Below are positions 12,028-22,079 of a DNA stretch of 64,000 nucleotides, piece by piece (positions within the stretch are counted from its first letter, which is position 1; each line of letters begins with the position of its first letter). The translations under genes were made by a program, and so were the position numbers. The stretch is from positions 11,663,754-11,727,753 of the forward strand of contig CM042566.1 of NCBI GenBank assembly GCA_023630585.1, read 5' to 3'. Origin of the DNA: Cranoglanis bouderius (taxonomy: Eukaryota > Chordata > Actinopteri > Siluriformes > Cranoglanididae). The notes under the pieces were generated by a model. It made no database searches and had not been told where the DNA came from. It was given only the letters and a program-made list of their open reading frames with translations.

Positions 12028-12312
12028 ATTAGGTATGATTATTGTCCCATAATGGTTAAGGACAATGTACTTTGTGTAAGTGAAAGCAGGTACTCTGGCA
12101 AGACTAGCTTATGACAGGATAACTAAAAGGGAGAGCCAGAAGGTAACACAGACATGAGGGCTCCCTGGGACAAGGCGGCCAGCCACCCCACCACCAACAA
12201 ACCTTGGTGGACGCCTGAAGGTGGGGGGGTGACAGCATCCAGACATCCCAGTTCACCACAACACACTATGCCCGTGAGACCTCTAGATCTGCTCCTGTAC
12301 CTAAGGAAAAAA

Positions 12313-15306
12313 CTATTCACAAAAGGCTTGATTAAACAAATATGTTTTCAGCCTGGACTTAAACATTGAGACTGTGTCTGAGTCCCGAACACTAATTGGA
12401 AGGCTGTTCCATAACTGTGGGGCTTTGTAAGAGAAAGCTCTTCCCCCTGCTGTAGCCTTCACTATTCGAGGTACTGACAAATAGCCTGCGCCTTTTGATC
12501 GAAGTAGGCGTGGCGGATCATAAGAGACCAAAAGTTCACTTAGGTACTGTGGCGTGAAGCCATTTAGCGCTTTGTAAGTCAATAGTAGTATTTTATAATC
12601 AATTCGGGATTTTACTGGGAGCCAATGCAGTGTGGATAAGATAGGGCTGATGTGGTCATATCTTCTAGTTCTTGTAAGGACTCTTGCAGCTGCATTCTGG
12701 ACTAACTGGAGTTTGTTTATGCTCCTACTGGAACATCCAGACAGTAAGACATTACAATAATCCAACCTAGAGGTGATGAAAGCATGGACTAATTTTTCTG
12801 CATCATGTAGTGACAATATATTTCTTATCTTAGCAATATTTCTGAGGTGAAAGAAGGCTATCCTAGTAATATTACCTACATGGGCGTCAAAGGAAAGACT
12901 GAAGTCAATAATCACACCAAGGTCTTTTACTGCTGAACATGAAGAAACAGAAAGGCCATCCAGAGTTACTATGTAATCAGAAAACTTACTTCTAGGTGCA
13001 TGTGGTCCTAGTATAAGTACTTCTGTCTTGTCAGAATTTAGTAAGAGGAAGTTAATGAGCATCCACTGTCTAATGTTCTTTACACATTCCTCAACTTTAT
13101 TAAACTGGTGTCTGTTATCTGGCTTTGCTGAAACATACAATTGTGTGTCATCAGAATAACAGTGGAAGATAATTCCATGTTTACGAATAATTTGACCCAG
13201 AGGTAACATATATAAAGAAATGAGCAGTGGGCCTAAAACAGAACCTTGTGGAACACCAAACTTTACCTCAGTATGTATAGAGAATTCACCATTTACATCT
13301 ACGAACTGATGATGATCAGTCAAATAGGACCTGAGCCAGGAGAGGGCAGTTCCCTTAATGCCAACAACGTTTTCTAGTCTATCGAGGAGAATAGAATGAT
13401 CAATTGTATCAAAAGCTGCACTAAGGTCAAGCAACACAAGCATGGAGACACAACCCTGATCAGAGGCCAGCAGTAAGTCATTTACCACTTTAACCAGTGC
13501 TGTCTCTATGCTATGATGAGGCCTAAATCCTGACTGATACATTTCATGAATGTTATTCCTATTTAGGTACGAGCATAGCTGCTGTGCTACAACCTTTTCT
13601 AAGATCTTGAAGATAAAGGGGAGATTTGATATTGGCCTATAGCTGGACAATTGACAGGGGTTGAGGTCAGGTTTTTTAATCAGGGGTTTGATAATTGCTA
13701 ATTTAAAAGATTTAGGTGCATAGCCAGTGCTAAGAGAAGAGTTGATTATTTTTAGAAGGGGTTTGATTATTTCTGGAGTAATCTGTTTGAAGAAACATGT
13801 AGGTAGGGGATCTAGTATAGAAGTTGATGATTTTGAAGAAGAAATTAATGAAATTAGTTCAGTCGAAATTAGTTCAGTCTCTCTAAGGGGAGTAAAGTAC
13901 TCTAATCGTTGATCTGATATTGCTATATTATTATTATCTACAGGGTTAGTAAGATTGTCTAGTTTTAAATTAATGGTCTGAATTTTTTGTCTAATATTTT
14001 CAATTTTGCCAATAAAAAAACTCATGAAATCATTGCTGCTATATAATGATTGTGTGCCTGTTTCTGTGGTGTTTTTATTCCTAGTTAATTTTGCTATAGT
14101 ATTAAATAAGAATCTAGGATTATTTTTGTTATCTTCAATTAAGGTAGAGAGATAGACTGATCTAGCAGCACTAAGAAATTTCCTATAGTTCAGGAGGCTC
14201 TCCTTCCATGCTATTTGAAATACTACCAATTTGGTTTGACGCCATTTACGTTCTAATTGTCGAGTGATCTGTTTTAAGGTGCGTGTGTGATCATTATACC
14301 AGGGTGCTAGCTTTTTCTCTCTAATTATTTTTCTTTTAAGTGGAGCTACCTTATCTAGTGTGTAACGGAACATTGACTCTAAGCATTCAGTTGCCTGATC
14401 AAGTTCTATGGGATCAGACGGTGATCGAATTGTAGTTGATATCTCTGGGAGGTTATCGATAAAACTCTGTGCGGTAGCTGACGTGAATGTACGTTTGACA
14501 CAGTAGCGTGGTAAAGTGCATATATTATGATCAGTGCGCAATTTACACGAGATGAGATAATGATCTGAGATAGCTTCAGACTGCGGAAATGTGACTATAT
14601 TTTCTATATTTAATCCGTATGTTAGTATAATGTCAAGAGTGTGACCACCATTATGAGTGGGCCCAATTACATTCTGATTGACCCCTACTGAATCTAAAAT
14701 AGACACAATTGCTGTTCTCAGAGGATCTTCCGGGTTATCAAAGTGAATATTAAAGTCACCGACAATTAATGCTTTGTCTAAAGAAACAACCAGGTTCGAG
14801 ATAAAATCTGCGAATTCACCAAGAAATTCAGAGTATGGCCCTGGGGGTCTGTAAATAATAATAAGTGGAATCGACTCAATAGGCTTATTCTTAGTGGTGA
14901 CATATGTTATACTAGTATGAAGAACTTCAAAGGAGTTGAACTTATGGCTAGTTTTTTGTGTGACGCCTAGGTTTTTATTATAAATGAGTGCAACACCTCC
15001 TCCTCTGCCAGTTAGACGGGGCTGATGTATATAACTATATCCAGGAGGACTAGCTTCATTTAGTGCTATGTACTCGTTTGGTTTAACCCATGTTTCTGTT
15101 AAACACATTATATTAAACTCCTGATCAGTAATGGTTTCATTAACAATAAGTGCTTTAGACTTAAGAGATCTAATATTTAACAGTCCTAGCTTCAGATCAA
15201 AGGTGCTGGCTATGCATTCAGTATGGTCTAATTTTATGTTAATTAGGTTACTCAAACAAACTTTCCGAAAATTTCTACATATTTGTTCAGCTCGGGGAAC
15301 AGACAC
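12313..15306 (-). CDS. L2 LINE ORF2: endonuclease and reverse transcriptase
   Basis: A 997-codon frame encodes the enzyme that nicks target DNA and reverse-transcribes the element's RNA. The N-terminal AP-type endonuclease shows the expected blocks: LNIRSLKSK near residue 43, CLTETW near residue 68 (catalytic Glu), VGDFNIHFD near residue 197 and SDHYLIS near residue 245 (catalytic Asp-His). The RT follows: IIKPLIKKP, YRPISNLP, LLDLSAAFDTIDH, GVPQGSVLGPLL and CYSDDTQLYVS, where the Asp pair is the polymerase centre. A C-terminal part ends in SFSYKAPQLWNSLP-type sequence common to this clade. No stops or frameshifts interrupt it, and the length is normal. The Met at 15,306 is the first in frame, 99 bp after ORF1. 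It appears competent, though activity cannot be shown from sequence. Confidence 0.93.
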   Translation of the reverse strand: MSVPRAEQICRNFRKVCLSNLINIKLDHTECIASTFDLKLGLLNIRSLKSKALIVNETITDQEFNIMCLTETWVKPNEYIALNEASPPGYSYIHQPRLTGRGGGVALIYNKNLGVTQKTSHKFNSFEVLHTSITYVTTKNKPIESIPLIIIYRPPGPYSEFLGEFADFISNLVVSLDKALIVGDFNIHFDNPEDPLRTAIVSILDSVGVNQNVIGPTHNGGHTLDIILTYGLNIENIVTFPQSEAISDHYLISCKLRTDHNICTLPRYCVKRTFTSATAQSFIDNLPEISTTIRSPSDPIELDQATECLESMFRYTLDKVAPLKRKIIREKKLAPWYNDHTRTLKQITRQLERKWRQTKLVVFQIAWKESLLNYRKFLSAARSVYLSTLIEDNKNNPRFLFNTIAKLTRNKNTTETGTQSLYSSNDFMSFFIGKIENIRQKIQTINLKLDNLTNPVDNNNIAISDQRLEYFTPLRETELISTELISLISSSKSSTSILDPLPTCFFKQITPEIIKPLLKIINSSLSTGYAPKSFKLAIIKPLIKKPDLNPCQLSSYRPISNLPFIFKILEKVVAQQLCSYLNRNNIHEMYQSGFRPHHSIETALVKVVNDLLLASDQGCVSMLVLLDLSAAFDTIDHSILLDRLENVVGIKGTALSWLRSYLTDHHQFVDVNGEFSIHTEVKFGVPQGSVLGPLLISLYMLPLGQIIRKHGIIFHCYSDDTQLYVSAKPDNRHQFNKVEECVKNIRQWMLINFLLLNSDKTEVLILGPHAPRSKFSDYIVTLDGLSVSSCSAVKDLGVIIDFSLSFDAHVGNITRIAFFHLRNIAKIRNILSLHDAEKLVHAFITSRLDYCNVLLSGCSSRSINKLQLVQNAAARVLTRTRRYDHISPILSTLHWLPVKSRIDYKILLLTYKALNGFTPQYLSELLVSYDPPRLLRSKGAGYLSVPRIVKATAGGRAFSYKAPQLWNSLPISVRDSDTVSMFKSRLKTYLFNQAFCE
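13727..13912 (+). other. Open frame antisense to L2 ORF2, not a gene
   Basis: This plus-strand frame lies wholly within the L2 ORF2 coding region and has no motif. It is listed only so that it is not mistaken for a gene. Confidence 0.85.
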
Positions 15307-15405
15307 AGTCTCAATAGGATAAACTACAGATTTCGTATTGTCATTTAAGTAATTTGAACATTGACTATCATAACTGTTATTGTTATTTGAAGTAGTACTT
15401 ATGAC

Positions 15406-16335
15406 TCATATGGTGTGTAGTGTCTTGGAGATGTTGTCTGAGAGGAGATCCGCTCTGAGTCTGCTGGGGTGCAGGCCATCAGCGCGGAACAATCTAGGAC
15501 GCTCCCAGAAAAGATTCCAGTTATTAATAAAGAGCAGATTCTGTTCATTACACCATGACATTAACCATTCGTTTAAAGCAAAAAGTCTACTGAACCTTTC
15601 AAGTCCACGTCTGTATGTGGGGAGAGGTCCAGACACGATGATCTTCGTTGTGGGCGATGTGTTGTGTACCGTCTCTATCAGGGTGCCGAAGTCCCTCTTC
15701 AGGATTTCCGTCTGCCGCAGCCTGATGTCGTTCACCCCCGCGTGCAGCACAACAGCTCCGGTGTTCTTGGCATCCTTCAGGATCGCAGGTACCTGGGCAG
15801 CGACATCAAGAACACGAGCGCCAGAAAAACAGTGGGTGCGAACCTTACCTTTAGTTGAGGTGACGCGGATGTTCCGGATAATGGAGTGTCCAATGATCAT
15901 GGCATTGGGTTTGGTCTCGCAGAGAGGGGCGAAGCGGTTCCTGGTGGCGATCTCGAAGACTGGGGGCGGCAGAGGGGGAGAGGTCCTCGCCTGGCGTCTG
16001 GGCCGCGCCTTCCGCTGTTGGTGCACCCAAGGTCCGAGGTGTGTCGGTGCCGGAGTGAAGGAGACCTGGGCTGGATGTGTCCTGGGTTCAAGGCCCCTGT
16101 GCAGAGAAACGCACGGAGTAGAGGTGGTGGGAGTGATCGCATCACACCGTGAGCTTACCGTGCTTTTGTGAGCTTCAGCGCGGGACGTCTCTAGCGCGGC
16201 TCTCCGTTCATGCAGCTGGGCCTGCTTCTTTAGTAGGTCACGGATCTGCTTCTCCATGGCCTCCAAGTCCAACTGCACTGTGTGCAATTCGAACGAGTCC
16301 TCACCTGCACTCAAAGATGAAGAAACAACCGACAT
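15406..16335 (-). CDS. L2 LINE ORF1: coiled coil plus SGNH-esterase domain
   Basis: A 309-residue protein lies upstream of ORF2 in the same LINE. Residues about 24-55 (LDLEAMEKQIRDLLKKQAQL and onward) are heptad-like and Ala/Glu/Lys/Arg-rich, consistent with a short coiled coil. Residues about 60-135 are Pro/Thr/Arg-rich. The C-terminal part matches the SGNH (GDSL-like) hydrolase fold found in ORF1 of fish L2/CR1 elements: block I at IIGHSIIRN (nucleophile Ser), the block III region at LHAGVNDI (Asn), and block V at DGLHPSRL (Asp and His). The family norm for block I is GDS, so the Asp is replaced by His here, which may weaken catalysis. The role in retrotransposition is probably membrane or RNP interaction, but is unproven. 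The start is the first Met. Confidence 0.88.
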   Translation of the reverse strand: MSVVSSSLSAGEDSFELHTVQLDLEAMEKQIRDLLKKQAQLHERRAALETSRAEAHKSTVSSRCDAITPTTSTPCVSLHRGLEPRTHPAQVSFTPAPTHLGPWVHQQRKARPRRQARTSPPLPPPVFEIATRNRFAPLCETKPNAMIIGHSIIRNIRVTSTKGKVRTHCFSGARVLDVAAQVPAILKDAKNTGAVVLHAGVNDIRLRQTEILKRDFGTLIETVHNTSPTTKIIVSGPLPTYRRGLERFSRLFALNEWLMSWCNEQNLLFINNWNLFWERPRLFRADGLHPSRLRADLLSDNISKTLHTI

Positions 16336-16400
16336 GTTGTATGCGAGTGAGAATGTAAATAAGACTAGCTATAACAAATGGAAATGATAGCGCAAAGTTA

Positions 16401-17040
16401 TTAATAAAAAAGGAAACAGTATAATTTAAATGCCGACACAAGCAACAAGCAATAAACAACAAACTCCCAGCAAACGATTTCTACACTCTCTACTGAGTAT
16501 AGGCATGAGAGTGCATCTGTCTTTAAGTTTCTATTCCCTGGGCAGTATGATATCTGGAAGTTTAACTGGTTAAAGAAAAGTGACAAGCATGCTTGGCATG
16601 GCTTCAATCTCTTGACATTCTTTAAATACTCTAGGTTCTTGTGGTGAGTTAGTGCAATCTGGGGCAATAAATGATTACCAACATCATCATTTCATGCATT
16701 TCCTTGAAAAGCTTCTACATTGCAATCATCCATTCTCACCCCATGCTGATCAGTGCTGATGATGTAACCATTGACCATGATGACCTGTTTATGGAATTCA
16801 CACTTCTCACCCTTTATATTCTATGCAGATGATTAAAAACTTGTCCATAATGTCTGTCAAGACGTAATTGATGAAAGACTGAAAGGAAGAGGGAGCATTA
16901 ACTAAACCATAAGGCATGAATAAGTATTCATACTAGCCATAATTGTGATGAATGCCATCTTCTACTTGTACCCCTCACAAATACTTATAAGGTTATACTC
17001 ATTGCAAAGGTCCAGCTTTGTGAAGTTGGACACATGCATA
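16401..17040 (-). pseudogene. Ty3/gypsy RT-RNase H fragment
   Basis: Minus-strand frame 16,667-16,401 reads LTHHKNLEYLKNVKRLKPCQ followed by a block ending ISYCPGNRNLKTDAL, matching the gypsy RNase H segment (THxNLEYL ... YxPGxxNxKADALSR). Upstream on the same strand, 17,040-16,750 gives degraded RT blocks (FTKLDLCNEYNL, normally FTKLDLRSAYNL, then a GYKWKMAF-like block). Stops and frameshifts are frequent. The piece lies between the L2 LINE and the endogenous retrovirus, and neither LTR is visible. Confidence 0.65.
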
Positions 17041-17062
17041 TACCCCCTGTGATACTGATATT

Positions 17063-18224
17063 GTGTTTTTGCAGACCTCTGGTACACAGGTTGACTTATC
17101 CTTTTGGCACACGGAGGGTTGTACGCCCGGGTTAGATGGTGCTATTTGCTGCCCACAGGGTCGTGTGGCCCTTCCATGTTCTGTTCTTCCTTTCCTTGTG
17201 CGCCATTTTCATGGTATTTCACATGTCGCACAAAAGGGTGTGATCAGAATTATCACTGACCAATTCTGTATCTCAAATGTTGTAAAAACTGTGAGACTCC
17301 TCCTGGATGCCTGTTTGATTTGTGCCAGAGCCAATGTTCAAGGCAAAACTGCCAAACATGATGCACTACCTCCGCCTGACACACCCTTTCAGAGCCTGCA
17401 GATTGACTTCACACACATGCCAACTATACGAAACCTAAAGTACCTAATGGTTATCGTTGGCAAATTCTCTAAGTGGGCTGAAGATTTCCCATGCTCTAAA
17501 GAAAATGCAAGCATGGTAGTTAAGATCCTTGCCAAAGAAATAATACCATGATATGGCATCCCGCAATCAATTGACAGCGATAACGGCACTTCATTCGTAG
17601 CAAAATTGACGCAAAAGCTTTGCAAATACCTTAGCATCAATTGGAACTTTCACATACCATACCATCCTCAAAGCTCCGGCATTGTTGAACAGGAAAAATC
17701 GTACAATTAAAGACAGTCTTACTAAAGCAATGATGGAAACAGGTAGAAATTGGGTAGACTTTCTCCCAGCTGTTCTCTGTGAGATTCGAATGACGCCACA
17801 TGCAAAGTCTCAATTATCTCCTTTTGAAATCATAATGGGCAGACCATTTCCAACCCAGTGGACTAAAGGTAACCCTGGTGTTTCTTTTACAGGAGACCTG
17901 GATGTGATTATCGACGATTATACACAAGCCTTAAATGAAAAATTTAACAGTGTGCACGGTAATGTATCTGCTTCTCTCCCTTTACCTGCAGAGAAACCTA
18001 CTCACCCCTTTCTCCCAGGTGATGCAGTATTGGTGAAGAGCCTCAACCCCAGGAAAGTTGGAGAAGCTGCCTTTGGACCTCCTATAACGGTGATAGCCAT
18101 CACTCACGCGGCCGTACTCACTTACTCTCAACCCCATTGGATTCACGCCTGTAGACTGAAACGGTGCCCAACTAGAACAAGCTCACCCGAAAAAGGAGAA
18201 AATTCACTATCAAGCAGCCCTTAG
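17063..18224 (+). pseudogene. Endogenous retrovirus integrase (3' part of pol), broken
   Basis: The frame at 17,063-17,551 contains the integrase zinc-binding region (His-x3-His spacing near 17,206, CLICAR near 17,314) and the start of the catalytic core (QIDFTHMP, first catalytic Asp, near 17,400). The second Asp block (DSDNG) follows an in-frame TGA at about 17,549, and the Glu block (SSGIVEQ) lies near 17,673. A shift into a second frame at about 17,690 continues to 18,224 with the C-terminal domain (PGDAVLVKSL near 18,020). The TGA lies where CGA would read Arg, consistent with CpG decay. No protease, RT or gag lies upstream; a gypsy fragment is there instead. It is therefore a 5'-truncated, dead copy of class I (gamma/epsilon-like) character. 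Confidence 0.8.
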
Positions 18225-18309
18225 GGGGCCTCTTCTCATCACCCTTTACACATACACATTACAGATTTTTTGTATTAGCTTTGGGAATACATACAAGTGG
18301 ATTCTCCCA

Positions 18310-19545
18310 ATGAAACTCTATTATATAACCTTGATAGTACCTATGGCTCTATATATCCTGGCTCCCACACTAATCACAGGACTTCACCTGTATTCACATA
18401 ACACCTTTTGGCAATATGTTAACCTCACCGCTCGCCAGCATAACATTTCAGCTCACTGCTATACATGTACCATTCTGCCATCCTCAGTAGACAACCCCTT
18501 TTCCTTGCAGTCCCTTAGTTCTACAATTAATGATACTCTCACTGAAATGGCACGTGTTAATCTTTATTGATGGAGAATGGGGCATTTTCTCAACAATTGT
18601 TCTTTGAATGCCAATCAGTCCTCATTCTTTCACATGACATTGTCATATACCAATGGTTCTCGTTCTCGTAATTTTGGACCACCCCTAGCCCATATCACTG
18701 TGAGCAAGCCTCATAAGCCTTACCAGCTTCATCATGCTTAGTTATTCTAGAAGAATATACTTCTATCTGCTCCTGCAGCATCCCACCATGTTCACTTCTC
18801 CACTCCGGCAGGATAGGATCCCTGTTTATGCCAGATTGGTATTGGATATGTGGGTCTCAGGCCTATTTCTACCTGCCCACTAATTGGACTGGCATTTGTG
18901 CTCTCACCCTCTTAAGGAATCCTGTTACTATTATTCTCTCCACTCCTCTTGTCAGGAGCAGGCGGTTACTAAATTTTAACAGGATAATTTTCTCCCACCT
19001 GAACATTAGATAAAATATAAAGGGGCTAAGTTCTGGGATAATTTTTACCTCAATATGGCATAACTCAGACCTGGAATCAGATTGAAATCACTCACTACAG
19101 ATTAGCCACATTTGCTAATGCTACCACTTTAGCCATAGAAGGAATAAAACAAGAACTAACTGCCATTCGCCTCACCACTGTACAGAACTGTATGGCCCTT
19201 GATATACTCCTTGCTAAGGAAGGAGGTGTTTGCGCCATGTTTGGGGATCAGTGTTGCACATATGTGCCACCCAACAACGATGTTCATGGTAACATCTCTG
19301 AGGCCATAGAAGAAATGAAAACAATTACTCATCAGCTATATCTCGATGAGCAGTCTTGGGGAGTGTTCTATTTACTTTTTGGATAGTTAGCTCTATACAT
19401 GTCCATGATCCTTCCTATTGTAATTATTCTAGTATTACTCTGTTTTTTTGGCCCATGCATCTTACACTGTATGCATTCAACTATTGATCAATCAGTAGCG
19501 GGTTTTGTTAATCATGCTTATGTCACAGTCCCCGTTAAAGTATAA
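18310..19545 (+). pseudogene. Endogenous retrovirus env gene, broken
   Basis: An envelope reading frame starts at 18,310, 85 bp after pol. The first about 24 residues are hydrophobic, as in a signal peptide, and several N-x-S/T sites follow. The surface region is interrupted by stops from about 18,568 and continues in other frames to about 19,010. The transmembrane part is recognisable at 19,085-19,545: a heptad-like helix region, an open frame from 19,192 that includes a Cys-x6-Cys-Cys motif (CAMFGDQCC near 19,231), then a hydrophobic anchor near 19,390-19,470 followed by a short tail. The Cx6CC motif is typical of gamma/epsilon-type envelopes whose subunits are disulphide-linked. Multiple stops rule out a functional product. 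Confidence 0.78.
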
Positions 19546-19690
19546 ACAATGATTCACACCCTGTCTGGAGGGAGCATGTGAGTGATGGGAGCTGTTGTAG
19601 GCTCATGGATCCCTGGGTGTTCCTCGCCAGTTATGGGAAGAGTGTATGCAGGTTCCTTTTTGGAACCTCAGAAGGGATTGATAAGTTTAA

Positions 19691-20248
19691 TGTGAACACT
19701 CTGTTTAGTATTAATTTTATTAACCTTTTCACTCTATGTCCCCGTATTAACACTTTCCCCTCCTGTCCTCTCTGTGAACACCCCCTCCCTTCTCTGTTCC
19801 TGTGTCAGCACCTCTTTTCTTTGTTTCTCTGTTGACTCAAGTGTGGACGAAGGAAGCCCCTCACCATTTGTGTATTCCTCTGTCTCCCCAAATTCCATTT
19901 GTGTGCTTTTACATTCTTCCCCAAACAACATTTGTTGTCCTTTTATTACTTCCTAGAAACCATATGGTGTTGTTCCTGTTTTACATCAATAGGCTTCCTG
20001 TTTTATGCAAATACACCTACCACCTAACCAATCAATAGATAACCCCTTGTCTCTGTTGTGTGCCAAGCCAGATATATATGCTGCCTTTTCTTTGAATAAA
20101 GAGAGATTCTGCCATTTGAACTTTGTGTGTCTGTGTGTCATTTGGCAAACTCTCCCAAGATCTTGGTGCAGGAAGCATGCAGCTGGGCGTCGTCTTTCTT
20201 GTGTACTATCACTTTCTCTCTTCTTAGGAATTGTAACCCGGAGATTCA
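19691..20248 (+). repeat. Probable 3' LTR of the endogenous retrovirus
   Basis: Downstream of env the sequence has LTR-like control signals: a TATA-like AGATATATATG at about 20,070 and a polyadenylation signal AATAAA at 20,095-20,100. A plausible start is TGTGAACAC at 19,691, after a short purine-rich tract, and a plausible end is ...GGAGATTCA near 20,248. No 5' LTR is available for comparison in this window, so both boundaries are estimates. Repetitive short frames across 19,734-20,259 are not genes. Confidence 0.5.
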
Positions 20249-20421
20249 ATATAGTTTAAAACCGATTAGTTAGTGCTTTTGGTACTTGGCACACTGACAA
20301 GAAATCTCTGTGATGAAAGATCTAGTAGCTACAAGCTATTAACAAAGCTAAAATAGGTGAATGGCTGAATAGGTGTCAGGGAACACATAGATGTGATAGA
20401 TAATTCACGGAAGATAATTCC

Positions 20422-21960
20422 GTGATTATCAAGGCTCAGAAACATTCCAATAATACCCCTATTACAGATGCAAAAAAAATGAAAAGTCTTTCAAGTAGTC
20501 TGCACCAATATGACCCACGCAAAACTCTGAATCTGTATTTAATTGATGTGATCGATTGGTTGAACCAAAGTTTAAATCTGCAGCCCCAATTTTATTCTCA
20601 AAACAGTAGCCTCAGTCAAAGTCCTATTCAAAATGCAATAAACACACCAGTGTCTCAATATGACTTCTTCAACGATCTAAATCATAGTTTTTTACCATTA
20701 CAAAACAACATAAATGAACATGCTTATTCTGTACAATTAAACCCTTCTGTACTTGACTGGCTGAGTGAAATTTAAATCCATTGTCCCACTTTGACAGACA
20801 AAACAATCAGAGTTTTAGCCGAAACACGCCTGTGCCTCAACATGACTTGACAACATGATCCTACAATCTAAATCAAAGTATGTTAAGATTACAGAATAGT
20901 CTAAATGAACACGGTCATTCTATGCAAATAAACCCCATTTTAATTGATGCAGTCAACCAGCTGAATGAAAGTCTGAACAAAATTCTGATATCTCACCTCT
21001 CAAAAATACTCCAAAAAAAGACCATCTCTTCAAGATTTGTTTTATGATCTTAAACAAAGTCTTGCAAGATTAAATGAGAGCCTGGCTAACTTAATTGGGC
21101 CACAAACCATTAATTCACTAATTCACTAATGAACATAATAATGAATTAATAATGAAATTGACATTGCCCCAAAGACTGATAACTGCTTTAAACAAATGGA
21201 CACCATCCCATTGCCTGATAATGAAAATAAATGGTAAATTGTCTGCACTTATATAGTGCCTTTTAACCTTAGTGGTTCTACAAAGTGCTTTACACTGTTT
21301 CTCATTCACACACACAAGGTGCTAGCCTGCCGTTGGTAGCAACTTGGGGTTCAGTGTCTTGCCCAAGGACACTTCAGCATGTGGGCCAGAAATCGAACCA
21401 CGAACCCTATGATTAGTGGACAACCTGCTCTACCACCTGAGCCAAAGCCTGATCAAATAGGCCCCAGGGATGTTGACACAATTGAAATCCAAGGAGATAA
21501 TGTTTCACCACACATTCAGTGAAACAATGGTACCATTGAATTAGAATAGTTTGAAAATGCCATCCAGGGTAAATTTTAAATCTTTAGGGACAATATGTTG
21601 GAAATTGTCATTCAAACAGATCACCCTCCTGAGGGTGGTTCAGGTGAGAAAAAAACTAAATTGGTAGCATTTGTTTATCTTCCATAACAAAGGCAATCTA
21701 TGTTTTTCCTTGTGCATTGCCCAATTGTTGAATCCTGTAAAACAATTACTTTGAAATAGAACAAATTGCTCAACAGATCCAGAAGGGTGTGGGTTTATCT
21801 GTGCACAGTTTGGTTACATTTGCTGACATTGAAAAGTTCAAACAATATTTGAACTTTAAAACTGCAGTCATGTACTGTTACACAAACAAAGCCACATACA
21901 CTTTTTTTCCAAACTAGTGAGGTTCCTCATGGTAAAATCATGTATTTGTTTTTACACTGC
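20422..21960 (+). pseudogene. Degraded region with heptad repeats and possible Maverick-type polymerase N-terminus
   Basis: An open frame at 20,422-20,775 (117 codons) and its broken continuation to about 21,120 repeat a motif of the form LNxSLxxLQNSLNEH (LNHSFLPLQNNINEH near 20,680, LNQSMLRLQNSLNEHG near 20,870, LKQSLARLNESLANL near 21,052), suggesting an old coiled-coil-rich protein. After a SINE, 21,640-21,960 gives fragments such as TKLVAFVYLP and QIQKGVGLSVHS. A third, FADIEKFKQYLNF, is followed by HGKIMYLFLH. The order resembles the region before the exonuclease domain of Maverick/Polinton-type protein-primed DNA polymerases. That link is from memory and weak. Stops make it non-functional. 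Confidence 0.35.
21231..21452 (-). mobile_element. tRNA-derived SINE
   Basis: On the minus strand the element begins GGCTCAGGTGGTAGAGCAGG, which contains an A-box, followed by GTTCGTGGTTCGATTTC, which contains a B-box. It ends in a tail reading ...GGCACTATATAAGTGCAGAC, similar to L2-type 3' ends used for retrotransposition in trans. It sits inside the degraded region 20,422-21,960. Confidence 0.7.
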
Positions 21961-22079
21961 ATGAGCTTCACTCTGTGGGAGCACTTCTGAAGTCTGTGTA
22001 AAATCATGCTTATTTATAGGCCTGCTGTGGTCAGGTGAAGTGGAAATTAAGCGTGTCACATGATATAAAAACGGCACCT

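Larger units (their letters stand above)
11386..16400 (-). mobile_element. Full-length L2-clade LINE
   Basis: A minus-strand element of about 5.0 kb contains two open frames (ORF1 16,335-15,406 and ORF2 15,306-12,313) and a 3' untranslated region of about 0.9 kb with a (GA)n tract at 11,940-12,027. It ends in the tail ...AAAGCTGCTTTGGGACAATG... TATACAAATAAACTGAACTTGAAC with short TTGAAC repeats at 11,386-11,410. Both frames are open and in the right order, so this is a young copy. The 5' boundary near 16,400 is approximate, and no clear target duplication was found. Just beyond the 5' end is an unrelated gypsy fragment. A 5'-truncated copy of the same family lies at 38,355-39,060. Confidence 0.9.

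Noticed and set aside
15380..16171. Plus-strand ORF of 263 codons
   Set aside because: It lies antisense to L2 ORF1, whose frame has recognisable domains; this one has none.
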